A stretch of DNA of 64,000 bases from Glycocaulis alkaliphilus (lineage in GTDB: Bacteria; Pseudomonadota; Alphaproteobacteria; Caulobacterales; Maricaulaceae). The notes beneath the pieces were generated by a model. The model ran no database searches, was not told the DNA's origin, and saw only the letters and a list, made by a program, of their open reading frames with translations. Below, piece by piece: positions 16,110 through 29,062 of the stretch. Every line of letters begins with the position of its first letter. Position 1 is the stretch's first letter. The DNA lies in contig NZ_CP018911.1 in NCBI RefSeq assembly GCF_004000605.1, positions 1,674,001-1,738,000 on the forward strand, given 5' to 3'. The position numbers and the translations under genes were made by a program.

Positions 16110-17003
16110 TCAGTCTGTGGGACGGCGGAAATACTGCCTGTCGGATTCGACGGCGACCGCCCCGCCCAGAAACAGGATGTAAGCGGCCCAGTAGATCCAG
16201 AGCAGGAAGATGATGACCGCGCCCAGAGACCCGTAGAGCGACATGCTCACAACGGTGGCCACATAGGTGTTGAAACCCGCGGACAGCGCCAGCCAGAGCG
16301 CAGTCGAGACGGCTGCTCCGAGAGCGCAGCCGGTCCAGGACGTCTCTCCTGCCCGCTGCATCACGTAGCGATAGAGCAGCATCAGCGCTGCCATCATGGC
16401 CAGCACCGATACGCTGTACGGATTGACGACATAGCGGACAGAATCGCCTCCCAGCCCGAGAGGCTCCAGCACGAAGCTGATAATCGAGGGTACGATCATC
16501 ACCGTCAGATTGGCCGCTATCAGCAGCCCGATGCCGGCAAGCACCGCCAGCATGGCAATCAGGTTGAACTTCACCAGGGAGCGCAGGCCGTCGCGTCCGG
16601 CGATATGGTTCAGCCCGGTAATAATGGCCTTGGTGCCGCGCGAAGCCGCAAACAGGGCTATGGCGAGTGCGACGAAACCCTGAAGTGTCAGCAGCGCCGG
16701 CGATGTTGTGGCGAGGCGCGTCAGCTGGCTCATCACGAGCTCTGCCACCTCGGGCGGGAGCACACGCGCGATCCGTCTGACCTGCTCCACCGCATCGGCC
16801 TGGTCCTGAACCAGACCGTAGATCGAGGCGATGACCGCGATCGCGGGGAAGATGGACAGCAGGGCAAAGAAGGACGCGCCGCCAGCATAGAGCATTACTT
16901 CACGCTGGAGGATGCGGGAGATGGAGCGGACAATAATAGCGATCGGGCCGAAGCCGGTAACGGCCCGGATCCGCGCTCTGGCCGCTTCAATTCGCTGTTT
17001 CAA
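16110..17003 (-). CDS. YihY/BrkB-family inner-membrane protein
   Basis: A 297-residue integral membrane protein with about six transmembrane helices. The N-terminal family signature is present (LYAGGASFFALLSIFPAIAVIASIYG, residues ~38-63), as is the C-terminal ALGAAVSTALWLALSAGFNTYV and YGSLGAVIIFLLWIYWAAYILFLGGAV. The family is widely misnamed ribonuclease BN; its real function is unresolved. The start is probably the TTG at 17003, preceded by GGCGGAG. Next to CaiB on the same strand, without obvious functional link. Confidence 0.88.
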   Translation of the reverse strand: MKQRIEAARARIRAVTGFGPIAIIVRSISRILQREVMLYAGGASFFALLSIFPAIAVIASIYGLVQDQADAVEQVRRIARVLPPEVAELVMSQLTRLATTSPALLTLQGFVALAIALFAASRGTKAIITGLNHIAGRDGLRSLVKFNLIAMLAVLAGIGLLIAANLTVMIVPSIISFVLEPLGLGGDSVRYVVNPYSVSVLAMMAALMLLYRYVMQRAGETSWTGCALGAAVSTALWLALSAGFNTYVATVVSMSLYGSLGAVIIFLLWIYWAAYILFLGGAVAVESDRQYFRRPTD

Positions 17004-17070
17004 AACACTCCGCCTTCCAGTCCCGCTAATGCGCGCGTCGATATACCCAACGCGTCAACGCCAAGCCCGT

Positions 17071-18216
17071 TCAGCCCTTGCTGCCAAAGGCGCCCGCGCT
17101 GCGCAGCGCTGCGATGGAATCGCTGTCGAAACCCCAATCGGACAGAACACTGCCGGTATCGGCTCCGGGGGCAGGTGCAGGACCCTGAATGGCACCCGGC
17201 GTTTTTGAAAAGCGCGGTGCAGGCGCCGCCTGCCTTACCCCTGCAATATCGGTAAACACGCCGCGCTCAACCATGTGCGGGTGGTTTGCAGCCTCCTCAG
17301 TGGTCAGCACGGGGGCAAAGCAGGCATCACTGCCCTCCAGCATGGCGCACCATTCATCGCGGGTTTTTGACGCGAACGCGTCCTCCAGCTTCGCGCGCTG
17401 GGCGCCCCACTGACTGGCGTCATAAGGGTTCGCCATTACCGGATCGTCTTTCAGGGACAGCTTGTCCAGAAGCAGCGCGTAAAATTCCGGCTCCAGCGGA
17501 CCGATGGAAACATGCTTGCCGTCTGCGCATTTATACGTGCCATAAAAGGCCGCACCGCCATCAAGCAGGTTTTCACCCCTGCCCCTGCTCCAAATCCCCA
17601 TGGCCTGCAGCTGGTGGATGGCGCCCATCAGGGATGCTGCACCGTCGACAATGGCCGCATCGACCACCTGCCCCTCGCCGGTTGTCCGGGCGTGGGTCAG
17701 GGCCGCCAGCACACCGAAGGCCAGATAAAGCGAGCCGCCACCGAAATCGCCGACGAGATTGAGCGGAATGGCCGGGCTCTCCGGTGTGCCCATCGCATCC
17801 AGCGCGCCGGTCAGCGAGATATAGTTGATGTCATGACCTGCCGCATGCGCCAGCGGGCCATGCTGTCCCCAGCCTGTCATGCGCCCATAGACCAGTGCCG
17901 GATTGCGCTTGTGGGCAATATCGGGCCCCAGCCCCAGCCGCTCCATGACGCCGGGGCGATAGCCCTCCAGCAGGATGTCAGCGCGGCTGATCAGTTCGAG
18001 GCATGCTTCGACGGCCGCCGGGTTCTTCAGGTCGAAAGCAGCAGAGCGCCGCCCGCGCGCCAGAATCTCTGCCGCGCCGCCGCCATGCGCGCCCGGCCGG
18101 TCGATGCGCACAACGTCCGCGCCCATGTCAGAAAGCAGCATCGCTGCAAAAGGTGCAGGCCCCAGGCCAACAAATTCAATCACTTTAACGCCACGCAAAG
18201 GGCCTTGTGCATTCAT
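17071..18216 (-). CDS. CaiB/BaiF (family III) CoA-transferase, alpha-methylacyl-CoA racemase-like
   Basis: A 381-residue family III CoA-transferase. Signatures are [34 protein letters not shown] at the N-terminus and [17 protein letters not shown] in the centre; the [12 protein letters not shown] form and the D of GHD resemble alpha-methylacyl-CoA racemases, which epimerise branched acyl-CoAs. Start at ATG 18216 has GGAG at 7 nt. It may act in branched-chain or sterol/isoprenoid acyl-CoA oxidation. Racemase versus transferase cannot be settled by eye. Confidence 0.85.
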   Translation of the reverse strand: MNAQGPLRGVKVIEFVGLGPAPFAAMLLSDMGADVVRIDRPGAHGGGAAEILARGRRSAAFDLKNPAAVEACLELISRADILLEGYRPGVMERLGLGPDIAHKRNPALVYGRMTGWGQHGPLAHAAGHDINYISLTGALDAMGTPESPAIPLNLVGDFGGGSLYLAFGVLAALTHARTTGEGQVVDAAIVDGAASLMGAIHQLQAMGIWSRGRGENLLDGGAAFYGTYKCADGKHVSIGPLEPEFYALLLDKLSLKDDPVMANPYDASQWGAQRAKLEDAFASKTRDEWCAMLEGSDACFAPVLTTEEAANHPHMVERGVFTDIAGVRQAAPAPRFSKTPGAIQGPAPAPGADTGSVLSDWGFDSDSIAALRSAGAFGSKG

Positions 18217-18266
18217 GGGGCTGCTCCATGTGGTGAAAATCTGATGCGTTTGAAGGAATTCGGGTT

Positions 18267-19594
18267 GTGACACTGAAATTACATAGACACAATGGCAGCC
18301 CTGTCAGGCCCGGGGGACCGATGGGGCGTGCTGTCACATTACTCGTTTGCGGAAACGCAGAAGCGGCCGGTGAACTCGCCGGAGAGCTTGGCGCGCTGGG
18401 GTTTTCAGCGCGGGCGGCAAGTGCCTGCAGCGCCGCGCCTGCCCTGCAGGCAGACCCGGCCGACGCGATCATAGCGCTGGAGCCGCTGGAGGGCGCAGCA
18501 AACCTGCAAGCACGCGCAATCATTTCGCTGGCCGGTATGTTTGATGGCGCAAGCGCTGTTGTCGTGCCGCCCGCTCATCCCATCCAGATTGCCGCGCGGG
18601 TGCGCTCACTCCTGCGCCTCGGCGTGCTGGAGGAGACGGCCAGCTTGCGATTGGCTGACCTGGGAGATGCAGGCCATCTGCTCCACAAGCCCGAACAGAA
18701 AAGCGGCCCCATCTCGGTTCTTTATGCCGGCCCGCCTGATCCGGCCTATCTGCGGCTGGAGCATGCACTGGAACGCGCTGACGCCCAGGCCGTAGCAGCG
18801 TTTTCGACATTCAACGCATTCGACTATCTTCACGAACGCGCGTTTGACGCAGTGGTGCTCAATACGCGCCCGAAACCGGATATTGCCCACACGGTGTGTT
18901 CGGCCATGCGGCGCAATACGCGGCTTTATCATACCCCGACAGTGCTCCTCAGCCATGATGAGGTGTACCGGGCGGCAGATGAAGCGTTTGCCCGCGGCGC
19001 ATCAGATATTCTGCCCGCTTCGCTGGATGCCGATGATCTGGCTGCGCGCATTCTGACGCTGGCTCATGAACGCAGGCGCAGGCGCCTGTCGAAAGGGCTG
19101 CTGGAATCCTGCCGCGTGCCGGCCGTGCTTGATGGCGAGACAGATCTCTTCAACGAGACGTTTGGACGGCGCCACCTTTCCAGCCTGACTGACCTTGCCC
19201 AGAAGCAGGGACTGTCTCTGGCCCTGATCGGCCTCAAGGCGTCAGTTCCCGGTGCTGCAGGCCCGGCAGAAGGGCGCCATGCTTCGGGTGCGCTGAACCA
19301 GTTTGCCTCCATGCTGCGCCATTGCGTGCGGGCAGAGGATCTCGCCGTGCGTCTTTCAGCCGACACTTTCTATCTCGCTTTGCCCGGAACCAGCGCTGCT
19401 GACGCGCAAGTGGTCGCCGCACGCGTCGCCGCCATCGCCGAATGCACGGCCTATGAGGGCGAGGACCCGCAAACGCCCTTCCGCATCGTGTTGCGCCACG
19501 AGGTGACGGATGCCGGGGCTGGCGACAAGGCCCAGACCCTCATCGCCCGCACACTGGCCGGCCTGCATCAGGAGCGCGTCGCCGTCGCAGCCGT

Positions 19595-19598
<4 letters not shown>
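18267..19598 (+). CDS. Degenerate REC-REC-GGDEF protein (PleD/PopA-like)
   Basis: A 443-residue protein with the architecture of PleD: receiver-like domain 1 (~21-125), receiver-like domain 2 (~146-262) and a GGDEF-like domain (~285-440). Every catalytic hallmark is missing: the phospho-acceptor Asp positions read IIALEP in REC1 and VVLNTR in REC2, and GGEEF is replaced by SADTFYLAL. It therefore should neither accept phosphate nor make c-di-GMP, but may bind it, as Caulobacter PopA does in cell-cycle proteolysis. GTG 18267 has AAGGA at 9 nt; ATG 18321 is an alternative. Its stop codon overlaps the mfd stop on the other strand. Confidence 0.7.
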
Positions 19599-23092
<3,494 letters not shown>

Positions 23093-23369
23093 TTCTTCAC
23101 GTCCATCAATGCGGTATCGCCCGCATGGGCGTTTTTACGGCCCGTGCGGGTTGGGTATTTATCACTTTAGTTCCGCAACGCATCCGCGTTGCGGTGTTCC
23201 GCGAATACCCTCCTGCGCGGGCACAGGCAGTCGCGGGCGGCCTTTGGCCTAACGGGCCGCTCCGCGGCCCGCAAGCGCGAACGCGCGTCTGAGCCCATGC
23301 GAGGCGCGAAGCCCGGATGGGCTGAGCATCACCAAATCTGGGCACCGGCTTGCGCCGGTGAAACGCGTA
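23093..23369. repeat. Intergenic hairpin-rich stretch between sdhE and mfd
   Basis: 277 bp without a gene. Three clear hairpins: 23120-23150 (CCCGCATGGGC / GCCCGTGCGGG), 23173-23194 (CCGCAACGC / GCGTTGCGG, loop of 4) and 23343-23360 (CACCGGC-TTGC-GCCGGTG). They look like scattered palindromic units or transcript-processing and terminator structures rather than one mobile element. Confidence 0.6.
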
Positions 23370-23690
23370 CTAATTGCCTCCCGGACCGTCGCTGACGCTG
23401 GCCTCGAAGCGGAAGCTCTTCAGCGCCGCCAGCACTGAGCCGTCATAGTTGGCGGGCGTTTCCGCCCTGCCCGTGATCCACGCATAGACTTCGGTGTCAG
23501 GCGCGTCGAGCAGGCGCTCGAACTCGTCCAGCTCCGCCGGGCTCAGCCCCTCAAGGCGCGCCTCGGCAAACCGGCCCATGATCAGGTCGGCCTCCTTGAA
23601 GCCACGCCGCCAGGCCCGGAAGGTCAGACGCTTCTTGCGGTCACCCGCATTGATGGACGGGTTCGGATCGGAAAACGGATCATCACTCAT
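23370..23690 (-). CDS. sdhE: FAD assembly factor SdhE
   Basis: A 106-residue protein with the SdhE/SDH5 signature (TFRAWRRGFKEADLIMGRFA, residues ~23-42), including the RGxxE flavinylation motif. It helps attach FAD covalently to succinate dehydrogenase subunit A in the cytoplasm. Normal length, with N- and C-terminal tails typical of alphaproteobacterial members. Confidence 0.95.
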   Translation of the reverse strand: MSDDPFSDPNPSINAGDRKKRLTFRAWRRGFKEADLIMGRFAEARLEGLSPAELDEFERLLDAPDTEVYAWITGRAETPANYDGSVLAALKSFRFEASVSDGPGGN

Positions 23691-23739
23691 GGCGCGGGAT
23701 ATAGCGGCCGAAGGGAAAGAGGCAAAGGGTCAGCGTGCA

Positions 23740-24636
23740 TTAGTTCATAACGTCCATACCTTCGATGAACGGCGCAGTTTCAATAAAAGTTACAGCCACC
23801 ATCCACAAGTCCCACAATATACTGGCCATCACAATTAATAGGACAACACCCGCTGTTTTCATAAGTCGCGTGGGGTCAAGCCGAACTGTAGTAAGCAATG
23901 ATGCTAAAATAGCAAGAACGCAAACTATAATAAATATTCCTAAATTTACTGCATTCAACGCATATGGGAGAAATGTTATTATAAATACGCCTACTGCAAA
24001 ACAAAATATATATACAAATGAAATCTGCCGTATAATCCGAGCATGCCTGTCCGTCCAACGTATATATCTACGAAAATACGCGTTATTATATAATATATAC
24101 TTCACTCTTCTGCCGACTACGGGTATATAAAATGGAAGAAAAATTTTGGGCCTAAGAAGCAAAGGTATTGAATATAAAATTATAATAATAATTGATACTA
24201 AAAACTCATCATCTTTATTTATTGCTCGAAATGAGTTCTCGTTTTCAGTCGACTCGATTATAGCGATTGCTTCAGAGAAAACTGATCCCGCCATTATATA
24301 TAATATAACAAACCCGATCCCAAGGGCAATTGTTCGCTGGAAAGCAGGACTCGGATCGCTGATTTGATCTGCAGGTTTACTCTTAAAGAATATTGATGTG
24401 ATCGCCAAAGGCAGGAAAAACATTAGTGTAGTTAGGGCGTCTTTTTCAGCTGCGGTGATATCGGGTAAGTTTACCCAATCAAACAGCCCTCCCCAAGCCC
24501 ACCGTGTAAAAGGAAACCAGTAGTTTACCACCCAATTCGCGAACGCGCCGATGCCCAAAGTGCCAAGCAGTGTAGCTGCAATCTGGAAGCCCGCGAAAAG
24601 CGGCCCAAGCTCCTTTAGAATGTTTTTATGACGCAT
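23740..24636 (-). CDS. A+T-rich multi-pass membrane protein of unknown function
   Basis: About 298 residues with seven likely transmembrane segments (for example GPLFAGFQIAATLLGTLGIG, TLMFFLPLAITSIFF, FLVSIIIIILYSIPLLL, FVYIFCFAVGVFIITF, VVLLIVMASILWDLWMV). I recognise no family. The DNA is strikingly A+T-rich, with ATA and TTA codons and runs such as tataatatata that are absent from its G+C-rich neighbours, so it was probably acquired horizontally. It sits between sdhE and recG, which are normally adjacent. ATG 24636 has TTTGGA at 7 nt; an upstream in-frame TTG at 24741 has no ribosome-binding site. No integrase, repeats or partner gene are visible. Confidence 0.7.
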   Translation of the reverse strand: MRHKNILKELGPLFAGFQIAATLLGTLGIGAFANWVVNYWFPFTRWAWGGLFDWVNLPDITAAEKDALTTLMFFLPLAITSIFFKSKPADQISDPSPAFQRTIALGIGFVILYIMAGSVFSEAIAIIESTENENSFRAINKDDEFLVSIIIIILYSIPLLLRPKIFLPFYIPVVGRRVKYILYNNAYFRRYIRWTDRHARIIRQISFVYIFCFAVGVFIITFLPYALNAVNLGIFIIVCVLAILASLLTTVRLDPTRLMKTAGVVLLIVMASILWDLWMVAVTFIETAPFIEGMDVMN

Positions 24637-24892
24637 CGATTTTCCAAATTCACATAATTGAATCGGGTATATTTTGCGATTTATATAATAGTTAGCAACC
24701 ATTAATTGTTCTGAGTTCGGGTTTTTAGCGCGGTAGCTCAAGGTGAATATGTGTGACTGCGCTCATTTCAGGCTAAGCAGTGTCTAGAAATCGCTTCAAC
24801 CGACACGTGATTTTTGTCCCTAACGTCGGAACAGTCGTGTCACTTCGGCTACCGCCCTTCCCTCAGCCTCTCCCCCGCGCGAAACTGCCCCC

Positions 24893-26986
24893 ATGCGCCC
24901 TGAGTCCCTCTTTCCCCTGTTTGCCGATCTGACGAGCCTTGCCGGTGTCGGGCCGAAGCTGGCTGCGCTGCTGGAGAAGGTGTTTGGCGGCGGGCGCGTG
25001 AAGGATGCCGTCTTCACCCTGCCGACCGGGATTATCGACCGCTCGCGGCGCGTGACGATTGCCGAGTGTGGTCAGGGCGGCGCGTCGGGCCTTGTCACGC
25101 TGGACGTGATGATCGAGGCGCATGTGCCCGGCGCGAGCCTGAAAACACCCTACAAGGTGCGCGCGAGCGATGAGAGCGGCTTCCTGCATCTGGTCTTCTT
25201 CCACGCCCGCAAGGACTATCTGATGCGCACCCTGCCGCCCGGCGAGCGGCGCATCGTGTCGGGCAAGGCGGAGCGGTTCGGCTCTGAAATCCAGATCGTC
25301 CATCCGGACCTGGTGGCCAAGCCCGGCGAGATCAGTACCGATGATCTTATCCAGCCCGTCTACCCGCTCACCGCAGGACTGACCGCCAATACCGCCAGAA
25401 AGGCCGTCAGGGCCGCGCTGGAGCGTGTTCCCGACCTGCCGGAGTGGTTGCCTGCTGAAATGCCAGAAGCGGCCTCCTGGCCCCTCTGGAGGGCCGCTGT
25501 GGAGACGGCGCATGCCCCGCGCTCGGCCGCTGATCTGGAACCGGGCAATCTCGCGCGCACGCGGCTCGCCTTTGATGAGCTGCTGGCCCATCAGCTGGCC
25601 CTGAAACTGGCCCGCGCCAGCCGCCGCGCCCGCAAGGGCCGCGCGCTTGGTGGAAATGGCGAAAAGGTGCAGGCCGTCATCGCCGCTGCGCCTTTCACGC
25701 CTACGGGCGCGCAAATGCGCGCCTTCGAGGCCGCGAAAACCGACATGGAGGCGGCGACGCGCATGATGCGCCTCGTCCACGGTGATGTCGGCTCCGGCAA
25801 GACCTTCGTTGCGGCCCTGTGCGCGGCCCACGCGGCAGAGGCGGGCGTTCAGACGGCGCTGATGGCGCCCACCGAGATCCTCGCGCGCCAGCACGCCGCC
25901 GTGCTGACGCCCCTGCTGGCGGCGGCAGGCATTCGCACAGTCACGCTGACCGGCCGGGACAAGGGCCGCGCGCGGGCAGACATCGCCGCAGCAATCGCGG
26001 ACGGATCGGCTCATGTCGTGTGCGGCACCCATGCCCTCTTCCAGGAGGCGGTGGCGTTTCATGATCTCGGCCTCGTCGTGATTGACGAGCAGCACCGCTT
26101 TGGCGTGTCAGACAGGAAGCGCCTCGCCGAGAAAGGCCTCGCCCCCGACACGCTGGTGATGAGCGCCACGCCCATTCCACGCACGCTGACCCTCGCCGTT
26201 TATGGCGATCTCGATGTCTCGCGGCTGGATGAAAAGCCTGCAGGGCGCATCCCGCCAACCACGCGCGTTATTCCCGGTGAACGGCTGGACGATGTGATCG
26301 AGGGGCTGGGGCGGGCCGTAGCGAAGGGTGAGCGTGCCTACTGGGTCTGCCCGCTGGTGGAGGAGAGCGATATTTCCGACCTCGCTGCGGCGGAGGAGCG
26401 CTATCATTTGCTCTCCAACTCGCTTCGTGCCCGCATAGGCCTCCTGCATGGGCGGATGCCGGGCAAGGAGAAGGAGCGCATCGCGAATGCCTTCCGGAAT
26501 GGCGAGATCGATATACTGGTCGCTACCACGGTGATCGAGGTGGGCGTCGATGCGCCGGACGCCACCATCATGGTGATCGAGCATGCCGAGCGCTTCGGCC
26601 TCGCCCAGCTGCACCAGCTCCGGGGACGCGTAGGGCGCGGCGACAAGCCCTCCTCCTGCCTTCTGATTTATCATGGCAGGCTGGGCGAGACCGCGCAGCG
26701 CCGCCTTGAGGTGATGCGCGAGAGCGATGACGGCTTCTTTATCGCCGAGGAGGACTGGAAGCTGCGCGGGTCTGGCGATCCGCTGGGCCTGCGCCAGTCC
26801 GGCCTGCCGGACTACCGCTTTGCAGACCTTGCCGCCCATGCGGGTCTGCTACCCATGGCGAGCGATTACGCCAAGCTCATCGCCGCGCGCGAAAACCCGT
26901 TTGAGGGCGAGAAGGGCGAAGCGCTGCGCACCCTCCTGTACCTGTTTGAGCGTGATGAGGGCGTGAAGCTTATGCGGTCGGCCTGA
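24893..26986 (+). CDS. recG: ATP-dependent DNA helicase RecG
   Basis: A 697-residue branch-migration helicase. N-terminal wedge/OB region (VTLDVMIEAHVPG, ~60-160), then helicase motifs GDVGSGKTFVAAL (Walker A), DEQHRFG, SATPIPRTL and the C-terminal QLHQLRGRVGRG. It remodels stalled replication forks and Holliday junctions. Normal length. No Shine-Dalgarno is obvious before ATG 24893. Confidence 0.98.
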   Translation: MRPESLFPLFADLTSLAGVGPKLAALLEKVFGGGRVKDAVFTLPTGIIDRSRRVTIAECGQGGASGLVTLDVMIEAHVPGASLKTPYKVRASDESGFLHLVFFHARKDYLMRTLPPGERRIVSGKAERFGSEIQIVHPDLVAKPGEISTDDLIQPVYPLTAGLTANTARKAVRAALERVPDLPEWLPAEMPEAASWPLWRAAVETAHAPRSAADLEPGNLARTRLAFDELLAHQLALKLARASRRARKGRALGGNGEKVQAVIAAAPFTPTGAQMRAFEAAKTDMEAATRMMRLVHGDVGSGKTFVAALCAAHAAEAGVQTALMAPTEILARQHAAVLTPLLAAAGIRTVTLTGRDKGRARADIAAAIADGSAHVVCGTHALFQEAVAFHDLGLVVIDEQHRFGVSDRKRLAEKGLAPDTLVMSATPIPRTLTLAVYGDLDVSRLDEKPAGRIPPTTRVIPGERLDDVIEGLGRAVAKGERAYWVCPLVEESDISDLAAAEERYHLLSNSLRARIGLLHGRMPGKEKERIANAFRNGEIDILVATTVIEVGVDAPDATIMVIEHAERFGLAQLHQLRGRVGRGDKPSSCLLIYHGRLGETAQRRLEVMRESDDGFFIAEEDWKLRGSGDPLGLRQSGLPDYRFADLAAHAGLLPMASDYAKLIAARENPFEGEKGEALRTLLYLFERDEGVKLMRSA

Positions 26987-26995
26987 CATAGCTTT

Positions 26996-27017
26996 CTCCC
27001 CCCGCCTGCGGGGGGAG
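26996..27017. terminator. Terminator hairpin between recG and the DUF502 gene
   Basis: Stem CTCCCCCCG / CGGGGGGAG with loop CCTG, flanked by TTT and AAA, lies between two convergent genes and could serve both. It resembles the outer hairpin of the palindromic repeats at 11531 and 14240 and may be a remnant of one. Confidence 0.6.
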
Positions 27018-27029
27018 GAAAACGAGTGC

Positions 27030-27743
27030 CTAGTCGTTCTGCCTTGGCGGTTCGCCTGCCGCCTCGCGGGCTCTGGCTTCGGCCTCGGCCTGATCCAGCG
27101 TCTCGCCTGCCGGCATGGCGCCTTCAGGCAATCTGTCCGGCGTCACAAGCCCGAAAGAGATAATGAGCTTGGCAGCCTCCTCAATCGTGATGTCGAGCGA
27201 AATCGCCTTTGAGCGCGGGATGAACAGCAGGAAGCCGGAGGTGGGGTTGGGAGTCGTCGGCACGAACACACCGATCACCTCCTCCTTGCCTTTGCCGACA
27301 TGGTGGCGGATAGCGCCCTTGCCGTGGGAGGCCACAAAGGCCACGGCATAGCTGCCCGACATGGGGTATTCGACCAGCACCACCTCCTTGAAGGCGTTGT
27401 TCTGGGCGCCCAGCACCGTCTCGACCAGCTGTTTCAGCGCGCCGTAAATATTACGCACCAACGGCATCGTGTTGACGATGCGTTCGCCGATAGCCAGCAG
27501 GCTTCGCCCGAAAATATTGGCCGCAAGCGCACCCAGAAGCGTCAGTCCCAGCACGGCAATGATCAGTCCCATGCCCGGCAGGGCGAAGGGCAGATAGGTC
27601 TCCGGGTTATAGCGCTCCGGGATCAGCGGCTTGATCGTGGAATCGACAAAGCTGATGAAGACATAGATCAGCCAGATGGTGACGGTCACAGGTGTGGCGA
27701 CCACGATGCCGGTCAGAAAACTGTTGCGAAGCCAGCGCAGCAC
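27030..27743 (-). CDS. DUF502 family membrane protein
   Basis: A 237-residue protein with two N-terminal transmembrane helices (FLTGIVVATPVTVTIWLIYVFISFV; FALPGMGLIIAVLGLTLLGALAA) and a soluble C-terminal domain with the conserved PLVRNIYGALKQLVETV and VGVFVPTTPNPTSGFLLF type motifs of DUF502 (COG2928). Function is unknown; the plant COV-related branch is membrane-trafficking linked. It converges on recG. Confidence 0.9.
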   Translation of the reverse strand: MLRWLRNSFLTGIVVATPVTVTIWLIYVFISFVDSTIKPLIPERYNPETYLPFALPGMGLIIAVLGLTLLGALAANIFGRSLLAIGERIVNTMPLVRNIYGALKQLVETVLGAQNNAFKEVVLVEYPMSGSYAVAFVASHGKGAIRHHVGKGKEEVIGVFVPTTPNPTSGFLLFIPRSKAISLDITIEEAAKLIISFGLVTPDRLPEGAMPAGETLDQAEAEARAREAAGEPPRQND

Positions 27744-27862
27744 TAGATCCGTCTCCTGTCACAAAAAGGGGTTACCCCGCCCGGCGCGATGATGGCAAAC
27801 TTGTAACGGGACTGCCAGCGCGCCTGGCGGTAAGCACAGGCAAAAAGGGTATGTACTGATCC

Positions 27863-29062
27863 ATGCTGAACTTGCGCGCACCTGCCCGCCCCCTGACATG
27901 GCTTCTGGCCCTCGTGGGAACGGGGATGTTTTTGCTGCTGCTCGCGGCCAGCTGGCTCATGCGCGATCAGATTTACCAGACCTTCCTTGATCCCGGTGTG
28001 CCCTTCCAGACTTATGAGCCGCCGCCCGCCCCGGATTACGCGCAAGGCGAAAGCTGGGCTGTGCGGCCAATGCTGGCGGCGATGGATGAGGATGAGCCAG
28101 CGGTGTTCTTCGTGCATCCCACCCTGCACACGGGCGGCGATCACTGGAATGCCTCCCTCGACCGGCGCAGCCACCGGGAGCGGCTCGAACGCTTCTACCT
28201 GCCAAACTATGCCGGTCCGTTTGCGGAGACAGGCGCGGTGTTCGCGCCGCGCTACCGGCATGCTGCCCTCTACGCATACATGAATAACCGGGAGGACTCC
28301 CTGCAGGCCCGTCTTCTTGCCTATGAGGATGTGCGCGCCGCCTTCACGCAATTCCTCGCCGATGCAGGTGATGAGCGTCCCATCATCCTTGCCGGCGCCG
28401 GACAGGGCGCAGGTCACGTAACCGGCCTGCTGCTGGACATTGTGTCACGCGACGAGGACCTCGTTGCACGGCTGGTGGCGGCCTACATCATTGAGGCCCC
28501 TGTTGCTGCCGATCTGTTTGACGGTCCGCTGCAGAATATTCCGCTATGCGGCGCACCGGACGCTTTTCGCTGCGTTGTCACCTACTCTGCCGTCCGCGCT
28601 GACGAGGCCGCGCGCATAGATGCGATCACTGAGCGCAGCTCGCTATGGGTCGACCGTGGCCGGCTGGGACAGACGCCCGGTCTCGAGCTCGCCTGCGTAA
28701 ACCCGCTATTGTGGAACACGTCTGAGGACTATGCGCCTGCGCGCCTGCATCGCGGCGGCGCGGCAGCCGAGGGGCTGGAGCTGGGCGAACGCCCCTCCCC
28801 GCTGGCCAGCCAGACCGGCGCGCAGTGCCAGAACGGTCTGCTCTTCGTTGATCAGCCACGGTCGCGCACGCTGCAACGGCCATCACGGCTCGCGGAAGCG
28901 CGGCGCGTACCGCCCTTCAACCTGTTTTATGCTGATCTGGAAGCCGATGTGACGCGCCGGGCGGCACTGCTGGCTGAAACGCTCGCCGAAGAGCGCCGCT
29001 GGGCACCGGAATTGCCGGAGGCCGAGGAAATCGGGTCCGTGCCGGTGCGCCCGATCGACTAG
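27863..29062 (+). CDS. DUF3089 alpha/beta-hydrolase-fold protein without nucleophile serine
   Basis: A 399-residue protein with an N-terminal membrane anchor (TWLLALVGTGMFLLLLAASWL, ~12-32) and the DUF3089 fold (VFFVHPTLHTGGDHWNA; FAPRYRHAALYAY; AYEDVRAAF). The nucleophile elbow, usually GHSQG, reads GAGQG here (around residue 178, codons GGC GCC GGA CAG GGC), so the catalytic serine is a glycine. It is either a binding protein or uses another residue. Its stop overlaps that of hldE on the other strand. Confidence 0.85.
   Translation: MLNLRAPARPLTWLLALVGTGMFLLLLAASWLMRDQIYQTFLDPGVPFQTYEPPPAPDYAQGESWAVRPMLAAMDEDEPAVFFVHPTLHTGGDHWNASLDRRSHRERLERFYLPNYAGPFAETGAVFAPRYRHAALYAYMNNREDSLQARLLAYEDVRAAFTQFLADAGDERPIILAGAGQGAGHVTGLLLDIVSRDEDLVARLVAAYIIEAPVAADLFDGPLQNIPLCGAPDAFRCVVTYSAVRADEAARIDAITERSSLWVDRGRLGQTPGLELACVNPLLWNTSEDYAPARLHRGGAAAEGLELGERPSPLASQTGAQCQNGLLFVDQPRSRTLQRPSRLAEARRVPPFNLFYADLEADVTRRAALLAETLAEERRWAPELPEAEEIGSVPVRPID

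Noticed and set aside
24637-24741. N-terminal extension of the A+T-rich membrane gene to 24741
   Set aside because: Begins with TTG without a ribosome-binding site; the ATG at 24636 has one.
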